DNA of 64,000 bases. It comes from Burkholderia ubonensis (lineage in GTDB: Bacteria; Pseudomonadota; Gammaproteobacteria; Burkholderiales; Burkholderiaceae). The notes under the pieces are model-generated. The model searched no databases. It was not told the DNA's origin and saw nothing but the letters and a program-made list of their open reading frames with translations. The stretch lies in assembly GCF_902833085.1 (NCBI RefSeq), contig NZ_CADFEB010000005.1, forward strand, positions 1 through 64,000, read 5' to 3'. Within the stretch, counting starts at the first letter, position 1. Each line of letters opens with the position of its first letter. Below are positions 6,957 through 15,595 of this stretch, piece by piece. Made by a program: the position numbers and the translations under genes.

Positions 6957-7580
6957 TCAGTATGCGGAGCGATACGGCGTGGCCTGGTCGAAGCGGCTTT
7001 GCCAGTGCGTGAGATAGCGCGACGCCAGCTGCGGGTTGTTCCACACGACGATGACGTTCTCGGAGTTGCGCGCCGCCGCCGACGCGCTGTAGTTGAACGA
7101 TCCGGTCTCGACGTGTTCGGCGTCGATCACGAGGTACTTGTCGTGATGGATCGCATACACGTCGATCGTGCGCGTCGGAATGCCCGCGTTGACGAGCAGG
7201 TTCAGCGCCTGCTTGCTGCTTTTCGCACGATTGCCCTTGTCGTCGACGACGACCGCCACGTTGACGCCGCGCCGCTTCGCGGCGAGCAGTGCGCGCGTGA
7301 CGGCGGGCGACGTGAACGAGTAGGCCGCGACACGGATCGAGCTGCGTGCGGCGCCGATTGCCTTCAGCACGAGCGCTTCGGCGCCTGCGTCGGGCGAGAA
7401 CGCCGACTCGACGACCTGGGTGGCCGGCGCCTCGTGCGTCGGGGCCGGCAACAGGCGCGACACGAAATCGATCGCCTGCTGCAGCAGCGACTCGGTCTGC
7501 GTCTTTCCGAATGCCGCGTACGGCGTGACGAGCAAGGAAGAGGCAACGCAGACAGCGGCAAGGCGATTTCGCGACAACAT
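6957..7580 (-). CDS. Phospholipase D-like nuclease, exported
   Basis: A 207-residue single-HKD member of the phospholipase D superfamily, resembling the Nuc endonuclease. A signal peptide (LAAVCVASSLLVTPYAAFG) is followed by the catalytic motif H146-x-K148-x4-D153 (HHDKYLVID) and GSFNYS (160-165). Family members with one HKD motif dimerise to form the active site and cleave nucleic acid phosphodiesters, in the periplasm in this case. A longer open frame to 7979 is Arg-rich and lacks a start signal, so I chose MLSRNRL. Single-gene unit, convergent with nothing nearby. Confidence 0.85.
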   Translation of the reverse strand: MLSRNRLAAVCVASSLLVTPYAAFGKTQTESLLQQAIDFVSRLLPAPTHEAPATQVVESAFSPDAGAEALVLKAIGAARSSIRVAAYSFTSPAVTRALLAAKRRGVNVAVVVDDKGNRAKSSKQALNLLVNAGIPTRTIDVYAIHHDKYLVIDAEHVETGSFNYSASAAARNSENVIVVWNNPQLASRYLTHWQSRFDQATPYRSAY

Positions 7581-7863
7581 CGTGGACAACGCAGGATTTT
7601 GAGACAAAGGGCCGTGAGTGTAACGCAGACGCGCGGTCGCGGCCATGTCTGTGTCCGTGCGGATTGCGTACGATCGCCGCAAGCAGGGGCGTGCCGGCGT
7701 GTGCGAGTGCGGCGCGCCAGTGCGCGCGCGAGTCAGCGTGACCGGCTTGCGCCGAAGCAGGCCGGCGCGACGCGTGCCGTTGCAACCGTGCGCGCGGCGG
7801 CAGCCGATTGCGTCCGCGCAAGCGGTGCGCGACGCACGGGTTTGCAGCCGCCGTCGCGGGGAA

Positions 7864-8349
7864 TCATTCGCCGGACGCTTCCGTTTCGGGTGACGGCGCC
7901 ACCCAGCCGGGGCCGGCCTCGGGCTGCACGTCGCGCGGGTCGAGCGGTTCGCCGCAGGCCGAGCACACCGCAACCGCATGCATCAGATGACCGCAGGTGC
8001 GGTGGCGCAGTTGCAGCGGCGGCCCGTTGCCGTCGTCCTTCCAGCGGTCGCCCCAGGCCATCAGCGCGAGCAGCGCCGGGTACAGGTCGCGGCCTTTCTC
8101 GGTCAGCCGGTATTCGAAGCGCGGCGGACGCTCCTGGTACGCGCGCTTGACGAGCACGCCGTCTTCGACGAGGCGCGCGAGACGCTCGGCGAGCACGTGG
8201 CGGGTCAGTCCGAGCTGGGCCTGGAACGCATCGAAGCGGCGGCAGCCGAGGAAAGCGTTGCGCAGGATCAGCATGGTCCAGCGGTCGCCGAGCACGGCGA
8301 GCGTGCGGGCGACCGAACAGTTCAGCGTGCCGATGTCATCCCATTTCAT
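7864..8349 (-). CDS. HxlR-family transcriptional regulator
   Basis: A 161-residue winged-helix regulator beginning MKWDDIGTLNCSVARTLAVL, with the family signature GDRWTMLILRNAFLGCRRF and the wing region RFEYRLTEKGRDLYP. The Cys near the N-terminus (NCSVA) matches the redox-sensing position in some HxlR proteins. The C-terminus adds CGHLMHAVAVCSACGEPL, which could bind zinc. It is divergent from the thioesterase gene at 8519 with 169 bp between them, and a palindrome at 8462-8478 is a likely operator for the pair. Confidence 0.88.
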   Translation of the reverse strand: MKWDDIGTLNCSVARTLAVLGDRWTMLILRNAFLGCRRFDAFQAQLGLTRHVLAERLARLVEDGVLVKRAYQERPPRFEYRLTEKGRDLYPALLALMAWGDRWKDDGNGPPLQLRHRTCGHLMHAVAVCSACGEPLDPRDVQPEAGPGWVAPSPETEASGE

Positions 8350-8461
8350 CGTCGAGTCTCGTCAGTCGGTTCAGCGTATTGGCGGGTTCGATTATAGAAC
8401 TGACCCTCGGAAGGATCGGGCGGTACCAGCGTTGACAGCAGGGTTCTCGCCATGAATAATC

Positions 8462-8478
8462 AGTTCTAATTTGGAACT
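8462..8478. promoter_or_regulatory. Candidate HxlR operator
   Basis: AGTTC-TAATTTG-GAACT is a perfect 5-bp inverted repeat in the divergent promoter region; another GAACT half-site lies near 8398. The spacing suits a dimeric winged-helix regulator. Assignment to the adjacent HxlR gene is inferred. Confidence 0.5.
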
Positions 8479-8518
8479 TACTGGCGCGGCGACGCGCTTT
8501 CAGTCAGGAGACGAACCG

Positions 8519-8956
8519 ATGAATCCGCTTTCGATGTCCGGTATCGCGCTGTTGCGTGCCGCCGCGGTGGGCGATGTGCCGCTCGCGTCGATTTCCGAGA
8601 CCATGCCGATGCGGCCCCTCGAGGTCGAACTCGGCTACGTGAAGTTTTCGGCGCGCGCGGACGGCCGGCACCTGAACCCGCTCGGCGGCGTGCACGGCGG
8701 CTTCGCGGCGACGGTGCTCGATTCGGTCACCGGCTGCGCGGTGCATTCGATGCTCGACGCAGGTGTCGGCTACGGAACCGTCGACCTGCATGTGAAGATG
8801 CTGCGGCCGGTGCCGCGCGACGTCGAACTGATCGCGGAAGGGCGTGTGATTCATCTGTCGCGCTCGCTCGGCGTTGCCGAAGGCACGCTGAAGACGCCGG
8901 ACGACAAGATCGTCGCGCACGCGTCGGCGACCTGCTTCATTCAGCGGCCGCAGTGA
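8519..8956 (+). CDS. PaaI-family hotdog thioesterase
   Basis: A 145-residue single hotdog-fold acyl-CoA thioesterase of the PaaI/YbgC-type 4HBT family. The conserved core NPLGGVHGGFAATVLDSVTG carries the HGG turn and the acidic catalytic position, followed by GTVDLHVKMLRPV. It probably hydrolyses small or aromatic acyl-CoA thioesters in the cytoplasm. AGGAG lies 8 bases before the ATG at 8519; an upstream in-frame ATG at 8471 overlaps the operator and is unlikely. It is divergently paired with the HxlR regulator, which suggests induction by the thioesterase's substrate or a reactive compound. Confidence 0.88.
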   Translation: MNPLSMSGIALLRAAAVGDVPLASISETMPMRPLEVELGYVKFSARADGRHLNPLGGVHGGFAATVLDSVTGCAVHSMLDAGVGYGTVDLHVKMLRPVPRDVELIAEGRVIHLSRSLGVAEGTLKTPDDKIVAHASATCFIQRPQ

Positions 8957-9089
8957 CGCCGGAGCCGACGCGGCAGCCGTAACCGAAACCTGCCGCCGCA
9001 GGCCGGATGTAGGCCGCCGCGCGGCCCTTCTGAAGCGAACTTTTCAATGTGATAGCGTTCCTGCTTTCCACCGACGCGACAGGAACAGC

Positions 9090-10142
9090 ATGGAATACCG
9101 CACACTTGGCGATTCGGGCATCGAAGTCAGCCTGATCGGTCTCGGCACGATGACGTGGGGCGAGCAGAACACGGAGCGCGACGCGCACGCGCAGCTCGAC
9201 TACGCGATTGCGCAGGGCGTCACGCTGATCGACGCCGCGGAAATGTATCCGGTGCCGCCGAAACCCGAAACGCAGGGGCGCACCGAGCAGTACATCGGCA
9301 CGTGGCTCGCGCAGCATCGCGCGCTGCGCGACAGGCTCGTGCTCGCGACGAAGATCGCCGGCCCGGCGCGGCAGCCGCACAATCCGCGTCATATCCGCGG
9401 CGAGGGCAACCAGTTCGACCGCAAGAACCTGACCGAGGCGCTCGACGGCAGTCTCAAGCGCCTGCAGACGGATTACGTCGATCTCTACCAGCTCCACTGG
9501 CCGGACCGCAGCACGACGACGTTCGGCCGTCCCGCGTATCCGTGGATCGACGACGCGTATACGGTGCCGATCGAGGAGACGCTCGCGGTGCTCGCGGATT
9601 TCGTGAAGGCGGGCAAGGTGCGCGCGATCGGCGTGTCGAACGAGACGCCGTGGGGCGTCGCGCAATTCCTGCGCGCGGCCGAGAAGCTCGGGCTGCCGCG
9701 CATCGCCAGCATCCAGAACCCGTACAGCCTGCTGAACCGGACCTTCGAGAACGGGCTGTCGGAATTCACGCATCGCGAAGGCGTCGGCCTGCTCGCGTAT
9801 TCGCCGCTCGCGTTCGGCTGGCTGTCCGGCAAATACGAGAACGGCGCGCGTCCGGCCGGCGCGCGCATCACGCTGTTCGAGCGCTTCCAGCGCTATAGCA
9901 AGCCGCAGGCGGTCGAGGCGACGTCGCGCTATGTCGCGCTCGCGAAGCGGCACGGCTTGTCGCCGGCGCAGTTCGCGCTCGCGTTCGTCAACAGCCGGCC
10001 GTTCCTGACCAGCAACCTCATCGGCGCGACGTCGCTCGAGCAGTTGAAGGAGAACATCGCCAGCGTCGACGTCAGGCTGTCCGACGAGATGCTCGCCGAG
10101 ATCGACGCGCTGCACGAACGGCAGCCGAACCCCGCGCCGTAA
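9090..10142 (+). CDS. tas: Aldo/keto reductase, Tas-like
   Basis: A 350-residue NADP(H)-dependent aldo-keto reductase, similar in length and sequence to E. coli Tas. The catalytic tetrad is visible: D48, Y53 (LIDAAEMYPVPPKPETQGRT, a Tas signature), K88 (LATKIAG) and H136 (LYQLHWPDR). The cofactor-binding end is SNLIGATSLEQLKENI. It reduces aldehydes or ketones in the cytoplasm; the natural substrate is unknown. Its ribosome binding site (AGGAA) precedes the ATG at 9090. Single gene; a GC-rich hairpin follows. Confidence 0.92.
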   Translation: MEYRTLGDSGIEVSLIGLGTMTWGEQNTERDAHAQLDYAIAQGVTLIDAAEMYPVPPKPETQGRTEQYIGTWLAQHRALRDRLVLATKIAGPARQPHNPRHIRGEGNQFDRKNLTEALDGSLKRLQTDYVDLYQLHWPDRSTTTFGRPAYPWIDDAYTVPIEETLAVLADFVKAGKVRAIGVSNETPWGVAQFLRAAEKLGLPRIASIQNPYSLLNRTFENGLSEFTHREGVGLLAYSPLAFGWLSGKYENGARPAGARITLFERFQRYSKPQAVEATSRYVALAKRHGLSPAQFALAFVNSRPFLTSNLIGATSLEQLKENIASVDVRLSDEMLAEIDALHERQPNPAP

Positions 10143-10146
10143 ACGA

Positions 10147-10192
10147 CGGACGGCCCGCGCGGCGTGCGTCGCCGCGGCGGGCCGCGCGTCCG
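10147..10192. terminator. GC-rich hairpin between convergent genes
   Basis: CGGAC with GCCCGC and GCGGCG arms pairs with the complementary segments across a short loop, between convergent aldo-keto reductase and MFS genes. There is no T run, so termination function is uncertain. Confidence 0.35.
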
Positions 10193-10216
10193 TGCAGGGT
10201 GTGCAGCGCGTGCCGG

Positions 10217-11503
10217 TCAGCGCATCCGCAGGCGCGTGCGCGCGACGAACAGCGCCGCGAGGCTCAGCAAAGCGCAACCCATCAGGTAGAGCGCCGGCGA
10301 CAGGCGGTTGCCGGTCGTGCTGATGAGCCACGTGATCACGAACGGCGCGAAGCCGCCGAACAGCGTGACGCCCGTGTTGTAGCTGACCGCGAGGCCGGTC
10401 GCGCGCGTCTGCGCCGGGAACAGCTCCGCCATCAGCGCGGGCAGCGCGCCGCAGTACATCGCCTTCAGCAAGCCGATCCAGATCAGCGCGGCGAGGATCG
10501 TCGAGAACGACGCGTGACGCGTGAGCCACGCGAACGTCGGCCAGACCGTGACGAGCATCAGCAGCGCCGCGGCCGTCATCACGCGGATTCGCCCGACGCG
10601 ATCGGACCAGTGGCCGACGAGCGGCGTGAAGAGCGTGAGGATGAAGCCGGTGGCGAGCGTCGCCGCGAAGCCGGTCGACGCGGGCAGGCCGAGCTGCTTG
10701 ATCGCGTAGGTCGGCATGTACAGCACCATGTAGTTCACCGCGGTCGAGATCACGAGCACGCCGATCGCGAGCAGGACGCGCGTCTTCTGGCCGGCGAACA
10801 GCTCGCGCACGGGCGCCTCCGAGCGGGCCTGCGCCCGGAACTCGACGCCTTCGTCGACGTAGCGGCGGATGTACAGCCCGACCGGCCCGATCGCGAGCCC
10901 GAACAGGAACGGCACGCGCCAGCCCCAGGTCTCGAGCTGCGCGGGCGTCAGCGTGCCCGTCAGCAGCGCGCCGAAACCCGACGCGAGCAGCGTCGCGAGC
11001 CCCTGGCTCGCGAACTGCCAGCTCGACATGAAGCCGCGCCGCTGCGGCGCGTGCTCGACGAGGAACGCGGTCGAGCTCGCGAATTCGCCGCCCGCGGAGA
11101 AGCCCTGCATCAGCCTCGACAGCATGATCCCGAGCGGTGCGAGAAGGCCGATCGATGCGTAGGTCGGCATCGTCGCGATCAGCAGCGTGCCGCCCATCAT
11201 CATCCCGATCGACAGCAGCAGCGACGCCTTGCGCCCGGCGCGGTCCGCGTACGCGCCGAGTACGAGGCCGCCGATCGGCCGGATCAGGTACGACAGCCCG
11301 AAGGTGCCGAGCGTGAGCAGCAGCGAGGTCGCCTCACTCGTCGCGGGGAAGAACAGCTTCGCGATCGTCACCGCGAAGAAGCCGTAGACGATCAGGTCGA
11401 ACCATTCGAGTGCATTGCCGATCGACGCCGCGAGGATGAGGCGACGCATTTTCGCGGCGCCGGGATGAACGGCTTCCGGCGTGGTGAGGGTGGTGGTGTT
11501 CAT
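10217..11503 (-). CDS. MFS transporter, metabolite:H+ symporter (MHS) family
   Basis: A 428-residue, 12-helix major facilitator of the metabolite:proton symporter family (relatives of KgtP, ProP and citrate transporters). It begins with ASIGNALEWFDLIVYGFFAV; the loop 2-3 motif GAYADRAGRKASLL and the repeat GHWSDRVGRIR are present. It imports an organic acid or zwitterion with protons across the inner membrane. It lies downstream of the M20 peptidase on the same strand, 67 bp away, suggesting the pair takes up and cleaves a peptide-like or acylated amino acid substrate. The LysR gene on the other side probably regulates both. Confidence 0.88.
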   Translation of the reverse strand: MNTTTLTTPEAVHPGAAKMRRLILAASIGNALEWFDLIVYGFFAVTIAKLFFPATSEATSLLLTLGTFGLSYLIRPIGGLVLGAYADRAGRKASLLLSIGMMMGGTLLIATMPTYASIGLLAPLGIMLSRLMQGFSAGGEFASSTAFLVEHAPQRRGFMSSWQFASQGLATLLASGFGALLTGTLTPAQLETWGWRVPFLFGLAIGPVGLYIRRYVDEGVEFRAQARSEAPVRELFAGQKTRVLLAIGVLVISTAVNYMVLYMPTYAIKQLGLPASTGFAATLATGFILTLFTPLVGHWSDRVGRIRVMTAAALLMLVTVWPTFAWLTRHASFSTILAALIWIGLLKAMYCGALPALMAELFPAQTRATGLAVSYNTGVTLFGGFAPFVITWLISTTGNRLSPALYLMGCALLSLAALFVARTRLRMR

Positions 11504-11570
11504 CGTGTCAGCGTGTCCGTTGAAGGTGGGAACGACAGGCGATGCGTGAAGGTTTCGCCGCGGCGGCGCG

Positions 11571-12992
11571 TCAAGCGCCGGCGCAGGCGGTGTCGGGCGC
11601 CTTGCGGCGCACGGGCGGGGCGGCGTCGCCTAGATCCCAGAACAGCCCGGCCATCATCTGGAGTCCTTCGCGCACGACGCTGCCCAGCAGGTGCTCGTCA
11701 GGCGCATGCTGCGCGCACGCCGGATACGAGTGCGGCACCCACAGCGTCGGCAAGCCGAGCGTGTCGGCAAACACTTCGTTCGGCAGCGTGCCGCCGAGGT
11801 TCGGCAGGATCGCCGGCTTCTTGCCGGTCGTGCGCGCGAGCGACGCGACCGCCCAGCGCACCCACGGATCGTCGGGCGGCAGCCGCGTCGCGGGCGCGCC
11901 GCGCTCGACGTCGATCCCGACGTCGGCGAAGCCGTGCGCGTCGAGGTGCGCGCGCAGGTGGGCGTGCAGCGCTTGCCAGTCGGTGCCGACGACGAAGCGC
12001 AGCTGGCAGTGCGCATACGCGGCGGGCGGGATCGCGTTGACCGGATGCTCGGGGTTGCCGGCCTTGAACGCGAGGATTTCGAGCGTATTCCAGCCGTATA
12101 CGCGCTCGGCGGGGCTGAGGCCCGGTTCGCCCCAGTTGGCGTCGAGCGCCGGATCGCCGGAGTCGCCGCCGACGGCGAGATCGGCGAGCGCGTCGCGCAC
12201 CGTGGCGGGGATCGGCGGCGGGCGCAGGCCGTCGACGCGGATCGCGCCGCGCGCGTCGACGAGGCTCGCGAGCGCATGCGCGAGCACGATCGCCGGATTG
12301 CGCAGCAGCCCGCCCCAGTTGCCCGAATGATGGGCGCCGTCGCGCGCACGCAGGCTCAGCTTGAAGTTGACCGCACCGCGCGAGCCGAGAAATACCGTCG
12401 GCCGCTCGGCGGCGATGCGCGGCCCGTCGGATGCGATCAGCACGTCGGCCGCAAGCGTGTCGCGTTCGCGGCGGCACAGCGCGTCGAGGCCGGGCGAGCC
12501 GGTTTCCTCGCCCATCTCGATCAGCAGCCTGGCGTTGAAGCCGAGCCGGCCGCCGCGCGCGGCCAGCACGCTCGCGAGCGCGGCGAGGTTGATCGAATGC
12601 TGGCCCTTGTTGTCGGCGCTGCCGCGGCCGTACCAGCGGTCGCCGTCGACGGTCAGCGCCCACGGCGACAGCGGCGCGCGCCATTGCGCGTCGTAGCCGC
12701 GCACGACGTCGCCGTGGCCGTAGATCAGCACGGTCGGCAGCGCGTCGTCCTCGTGTCGCGACGCGAGCAGGAACGGCCCGCCGCCGTCGACGGGATTGTC
12801 GGCGATGCGGGTGGCGAAGCCGAGGCGCCGGGCCTCGGGCGCGATCTCGTCGGTCAGGTACGCGCGCAGCGCGGCGGCGGAGCTGCTTTCCTGGCTTTCG
12901 GTGCGCAGCCCGATGCGGCGGCTCAGGGTGGCGAAGAACGCGCCGGATTCGAACTGGTTCAGCGCGTGCTGGATGGCGGCGGTACGGCTCAA
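11571..12992 (-). CDS. M20-family metallopeptidase (dipeptidase/deacylase)
   Basis: A 473-residue M20 zinc peptidase. Metal ligands and catalytic residues are recognisable: H93 and D95 in YGHGDVV, D127 in GRGSADNKGQHS, and the Glu pair E162-E163 in EMGEETGSPGL. A dimerisation domain follows. The family covers carboxypeptidases, dipeptidases and N-acyl amino acid deacylases, and the substrate cannot be told. It is cytoplasmic. It is first in a two-gene unit with the MHS transporter and divergent from the LysR gene at 13459, with the nested inverted repeat lying between them. Confidence 0.88.
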   Translation of the reverse strand: MSRTAAIQHALNQFESGAFFATLSRRIGLRTESQESSSAAALRAYLTDEIAPEARRLGFATRIADNPVDGGGPFLLASRHEDDALPTVLIYGHGDVVRGYDAQWRAPLSPWALTVDGDRWYGRGSADNKGQHSINLAALASVLAARGGRLGFNARLLIEMGEETGSPGLDALCRRERDTLAADVLIASDGPRIAAERPTVFLGSRGAVNFKLSLRARDGAHHSGNWGGLLRNPAIVLAHALASLVDARGAIRVDGLRPPPIPATVRDALADLAVGGDSGDPALDANWGEPGLSPAERVYGWNTLEILAFKAGNPEHPVNAIPPAAYAHCQLRFVVGTDWQALHAHLRAHLDAHGFADVGIDVERGAPATRLPPDDPWVRWAVASLARTTGKKPAILPNLGGTLPNEVFADTLGLPTLWVPHSYPACAQHAPDEHLLGSVVREGLQMMAGLFWDLGDAAPPVRRKAPDTACAGA

Positions 12993-13152
12993 GGCGGGTC
13001 TCCTCTGATCCGATGCGAAGCGGTCGGGCGGCGGGGCGCACGTACCGGCGACCCGAAGTGCGATCGATTCTAGGAAGCCGTTTTTTTTGTCACAATCATC
13101 GAATTTCGAACCTTTCTTTGCCGAAAAGGCAAGGCAGAACGGCCAGCGACGG

Positions 13153-13447
13153 CCCAGGGCCTGTTCCCGCTAATAACGGGCTTGCGCCGGCCGCCAGAAG
13201 GGCCGAGCGCGAGGAATGGGACGAAGCGAATACCGGGCGTATTCGCAAGGAGCATGACGCGGCGATCGGCCCTTCTGGCGGCCAGCCCCACAAATGAATT
13301 TTTTTAATCACGGGAACGTGCCTTGCCGGCCGTATTGCGGCGTCGGGCGTCGCTTGTTTGGCTCGGCCAAACGGCGCTCCTTCCTCCTTGCACTCCGACC
13401 GGCAAGGCACGTTCGCAAGCCCGTTATTAGCGGGAACAGGCCCTGGG
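13153..13447. repeat. Nested inverted-repeat element, about 295 bp
   Basis: Outer arms of 34 bp (13153-13186 and 13414-13447) are perfect inverted repeats. Inside lie two further hairpin modules. The first has 18-bp arms (13189-13206 with 13266-13283) and an 8-bp inner hairpin at 13226-13246. The second has 16-bp arms (13314-13329 with 13399-13414) and an inner GTTTGGC/GCCAAAC stem. An AT-rich spacer with TTTTTTTAAT separates them. The right end stops 11 bases before the LysR start codon. No transposase is encoded. It could be a non-autonomous mobile element, an invertible switch, or a structured leader. Confidence 0.85.
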
Positions 13448-13458
13448 GGGACCGAACG

Positions 13459-14412
13459 ATGGCGGCATTCCTGCATGGCCTCGCGCTGCGGTATTTCGTC
13501 GAAGTGGCGCGCACCGGCTCGCTCAGCGACGCGGCCGCGCGGCTGCACGTCGCCGTATCTGCGGTCAGCCGGCAGATCGCGAAGCTCGAGGGCGAGCTGG
13601 GCGCGCCGCTGTTCGAGCGCCGTCCGCGCGGGATGGCGCTGTCGGAGGCGGGGGAGCGGCTCCTGAGCTTCGCGCAGCGCAGCCTGCTCGAGGCGGAACA
13701 CGTGATGAAGGAGATCGGCGGCCTCGACGCGCTGCACGGCAGCCTGCTGAAGATTGCGTGCACGGAAGGCTTCGCGATCGATTTCCTGCCGGGCGTGCTG
13801 GCGAGCTTCAAGGCGCGTCACCCGGGCGTCGACTTCTCGCTGTGGGTCGTGTCGCCGGCCGATGCGACACGGCGCGTGCGCGACGGCGATGCGGATCTCG
13901 CGCTGACCTTCAGCCTCGCGCCGGAGAAGGGTGTACGCGTCGAGCACACCGAACGGGCGCCGATCTACGCACTGGTGCGGCGCGACCATCCGCTCGCGGC
14001 GCGCGAAGCGGTGTCGCTTGCCGACGTCGCGCGCCATCCGCACGTGCTGCCCGAGGCGGGTACCACCGTGCGCCAGTTGATCGACATCGCATGCGCGCTC
14101 GACGGGCTGCTGCTCGAACCCGAGCTGACGAGCAACAACACCGCGGTGATGTACCGCTACGCGCAGCATACGGGCGCGGTGATGTTCGCCGGCCTGCTGT
14201 CGGTGCGCGACCGCTGCGAGGCGGACGGCTTCGTCGTCGTGCCGCTGACGGATCCTCAACTGGGCGAGCGGAGCATCCAGATCCAGACGATGGCGGGGCG
14301 CGACCTGCCGGCGTCGGTGCGCGCGTTTCGCGATCATCTGGTCGACGCGATCACGGCGACGCGAGCCGCGCCATCCCCCGCGCGACGCCCGCGAGGCCGC
14401 CGCGTGAGATAA
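13459..14412 (+). CDS. LysR-family transcriptional regulator
   Basis: A 317-residue LysR regulator. The N-terminal helix-turn-helix is clear (RYFVEVARTGSLSDAAARLH, then AVSRQIAKLEGELGAPLFER), followed by a two-lobed ligand domain from about residue 90 (LLKIACTEGFAIDFLPGVL). I chose the ATG at 13459, preceded by GGGGGG; an in-frame upstream start at 13294 would place 55 codons inside the inverted-repeat element and is rejected. Divergent to the M20 peptidase and MFS transporter, it is the likely regulator of both. Its leader and ribosome binding site touch the end of the nested inverted repeat, so its expression may depend on that structure. Confidence 0.88.
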   Translation: MAAFLHGLALRYFVEVARTGSLSDAAARLHVAVSAVSRQIAKLEGELGAPLFERRPRGMALSEAGERLLSFAQRSLLEAEHVMKEIGGLDALHGSLLKIACTEGFAIDFLPGVLASFKARHPGVDFSLWVVSPADATRRVRDGDADLALTFSLAPEKGVRVEHTERAPIYALVRRDHPLAAREAVSLADVARHPHVLPEAGTTVRQLIDIACALDGLLLEPELTSNNTAVMYRYAQHTGAVMFAGLLSVRDRCEADGFVVVPLTDPQLGERSIQIQTMAGRDLPASVRAFRDHLVDAITATRAAPSPARRPRGRRVR

Positions 14413-14477
14413 TCGCCCGATCCACCCATCCGCACCGCCGCGGCCCGCCACGCCGGGCCGGGTCGCTTGACGCCAAA

Positions 14478-15581
14478 TTGAAGAACCTGATTGTCACCCT
14501 CGATCGCGCCGGCGAGTTCGACGAGATCATCGACGTGCGCACGCCGCTCGAGTTTGCCGAGGACCACATCCCCGGCGCGCTCAACGCGCCCGTGCTCAGC
14601 AACGAAGAGCGCGTGCTCGTCGGCACGATGTACCGCCAGGTGTCGCCGTACGAGGCGACGCGCGTCGGCGCGGCGATGGTCGCGCGCAACATCGCACGCC
14701 ATCTCGACACGACCTTCGCCGACCGGCCGCGCAACTGGCGCCCGCTGATCTACTGCTGGCGCGGCGGCAAGCGCTCGGGGTCGATGACCGCCTGGTTCAA
14801 CCTGATCGGCTGGCAGGCGCGCCAGCTCGACGGCGGCTACAAGACGTACCGCCGCTCGGTGTGCGCGACGCTCGACACGCTGCCGACCCGGTTCCGCTAC
14901 ATCGCGCTCGTCGGCCACACCGGCTGCGGCAAGACGCGCCTGCTGCAGGCGCTGCGCGACGTGGGCGCGCAGACCCTCGACCTCGAGGCGCTCGCGTGCC
15001 ATCGCGGCTCGCTGCTCGGCGCGCTGCCGGGGGTGCCGCAGCCGTCGCAGAAGGCGTTCGACTCGCGGCTCGTCGGGGCGCTGGAGCGCTTCGATCCGCA
15101 CTGGCCGGTGTTCGTCGAATCGGAAAGCCGCAAGATCGGGCACGTGCAACTGCCGCTCGCGCTGCTGCAGGCGTTTCACGCGGGGCCGTGGGTGCAGGTC
15201 GACGCGGCGCGCGACGAGCGCATCGCATTCCTGCTCGACGATTACGCCCACCTGTTCGACGAGCCGGACGCGTTCAAGGCGCAGCTCCGGCGGCTGATCG
15301 GCCTGCACAGCCGCGACGACGTCGACCGCTGGGGCAGGCTGATCGACGCGCAGGCGCGCGCCGAACTGTTTGGCGAACTGATCGACCGGCATTACGATCC
15401 GGCCTATGCGCGGACCTTCCGCGAGCATTTCGGCAAGCCGAGCCGCGCGCTGGCATTCCATTTCCGGCCGAACGCGGCCAATGCGGGCGAACAGGCGAAC
15501 GCGCTGCTCGCGCAACTCGCCCAGGCCGGGCTGCCGGCGACAGCCGCCGGCGCGGCTTCCGGCGCGGCTTCCACAACATAA
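14478..15581 (+). CDS. mnmH: tRNA 2-selenouridine/geranyl-2-thiouridine synthase MnmH (SelU)
   Basis: A 367-residue protein with a rhodanese domain (DEIIDVRTPLEFAEDHIPGA; active-site C93 in IYCWRGGKRSGSM) followed by a P-loop domain (GHTGCGKT at about 146-152). MnmH converts 2-thiouridine at the tRNA wobble position to 2-selenouridine through a geranylated intermediate, using selenophosphate. Length matches E. coli YbbB (364). I chose the TTG at 14478 because the protein then begins MKNLIVTLD, like family members; no ATG or GTG start fits, and the ribosome binding site is weak. The ArsP-like permease gene follows 14 bases after the stop, so they may be co-transcribed. Confidence 0.9.
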   Translation: MKNLIVTLDRAGEFDEIIDVRTPLEFAEDHIPGALNAPVLSNEERVLVGTMYRQVSPYEATRVGAAMVARNIARHLDTTFADRPRNWRPLIYCWRGGKRSGSMTAWFNLIGWQARQLDGGYKTYRRSVCATLDTLPTRFRYIALVGHTGCGKTRLLQALRDVGAQTLDLEALACHRGSLLGALPGVPQPSQKAFDSRLVGALERFDPHWPVFVESESRKIGHVQLPLALLQAFHAGPWVQVDAARDERIAFLLDDYAHLFDEPDAFKAQLRRLIGLHSRDDVDRWGRLIDAQARAELFGELIDRHYDPAYARTFREHFGKPSRALAFHFRPNAANAGEQANALLAQLAQAGLPATAAGAASGAASTT

Positions 15582-15595
15582 CTTCAGACCAGAAC

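Noticed and set aside
13294..13458. Extended N-terminus for the LysR regulator
   Set aside because: The 55 extra codons lie in the inverted-repeat element and LysR proteins normally begin at the helix-turn-helix, as with ATG 13459.
13096..14451. 451-codon minus-strand frame through the nested inverted repeat and the LysR gene
   Set aside because: It is an antisense shadow; repeated peptide pieces such as GPVPANNGLA come from the inverted arms being read on both sides.
13758..14477. Upstream extension of mnmH into the LysR gene
   Set aside because: The frame is open only because it shadows the LysR coding region; family alignment places the start at about 14478.
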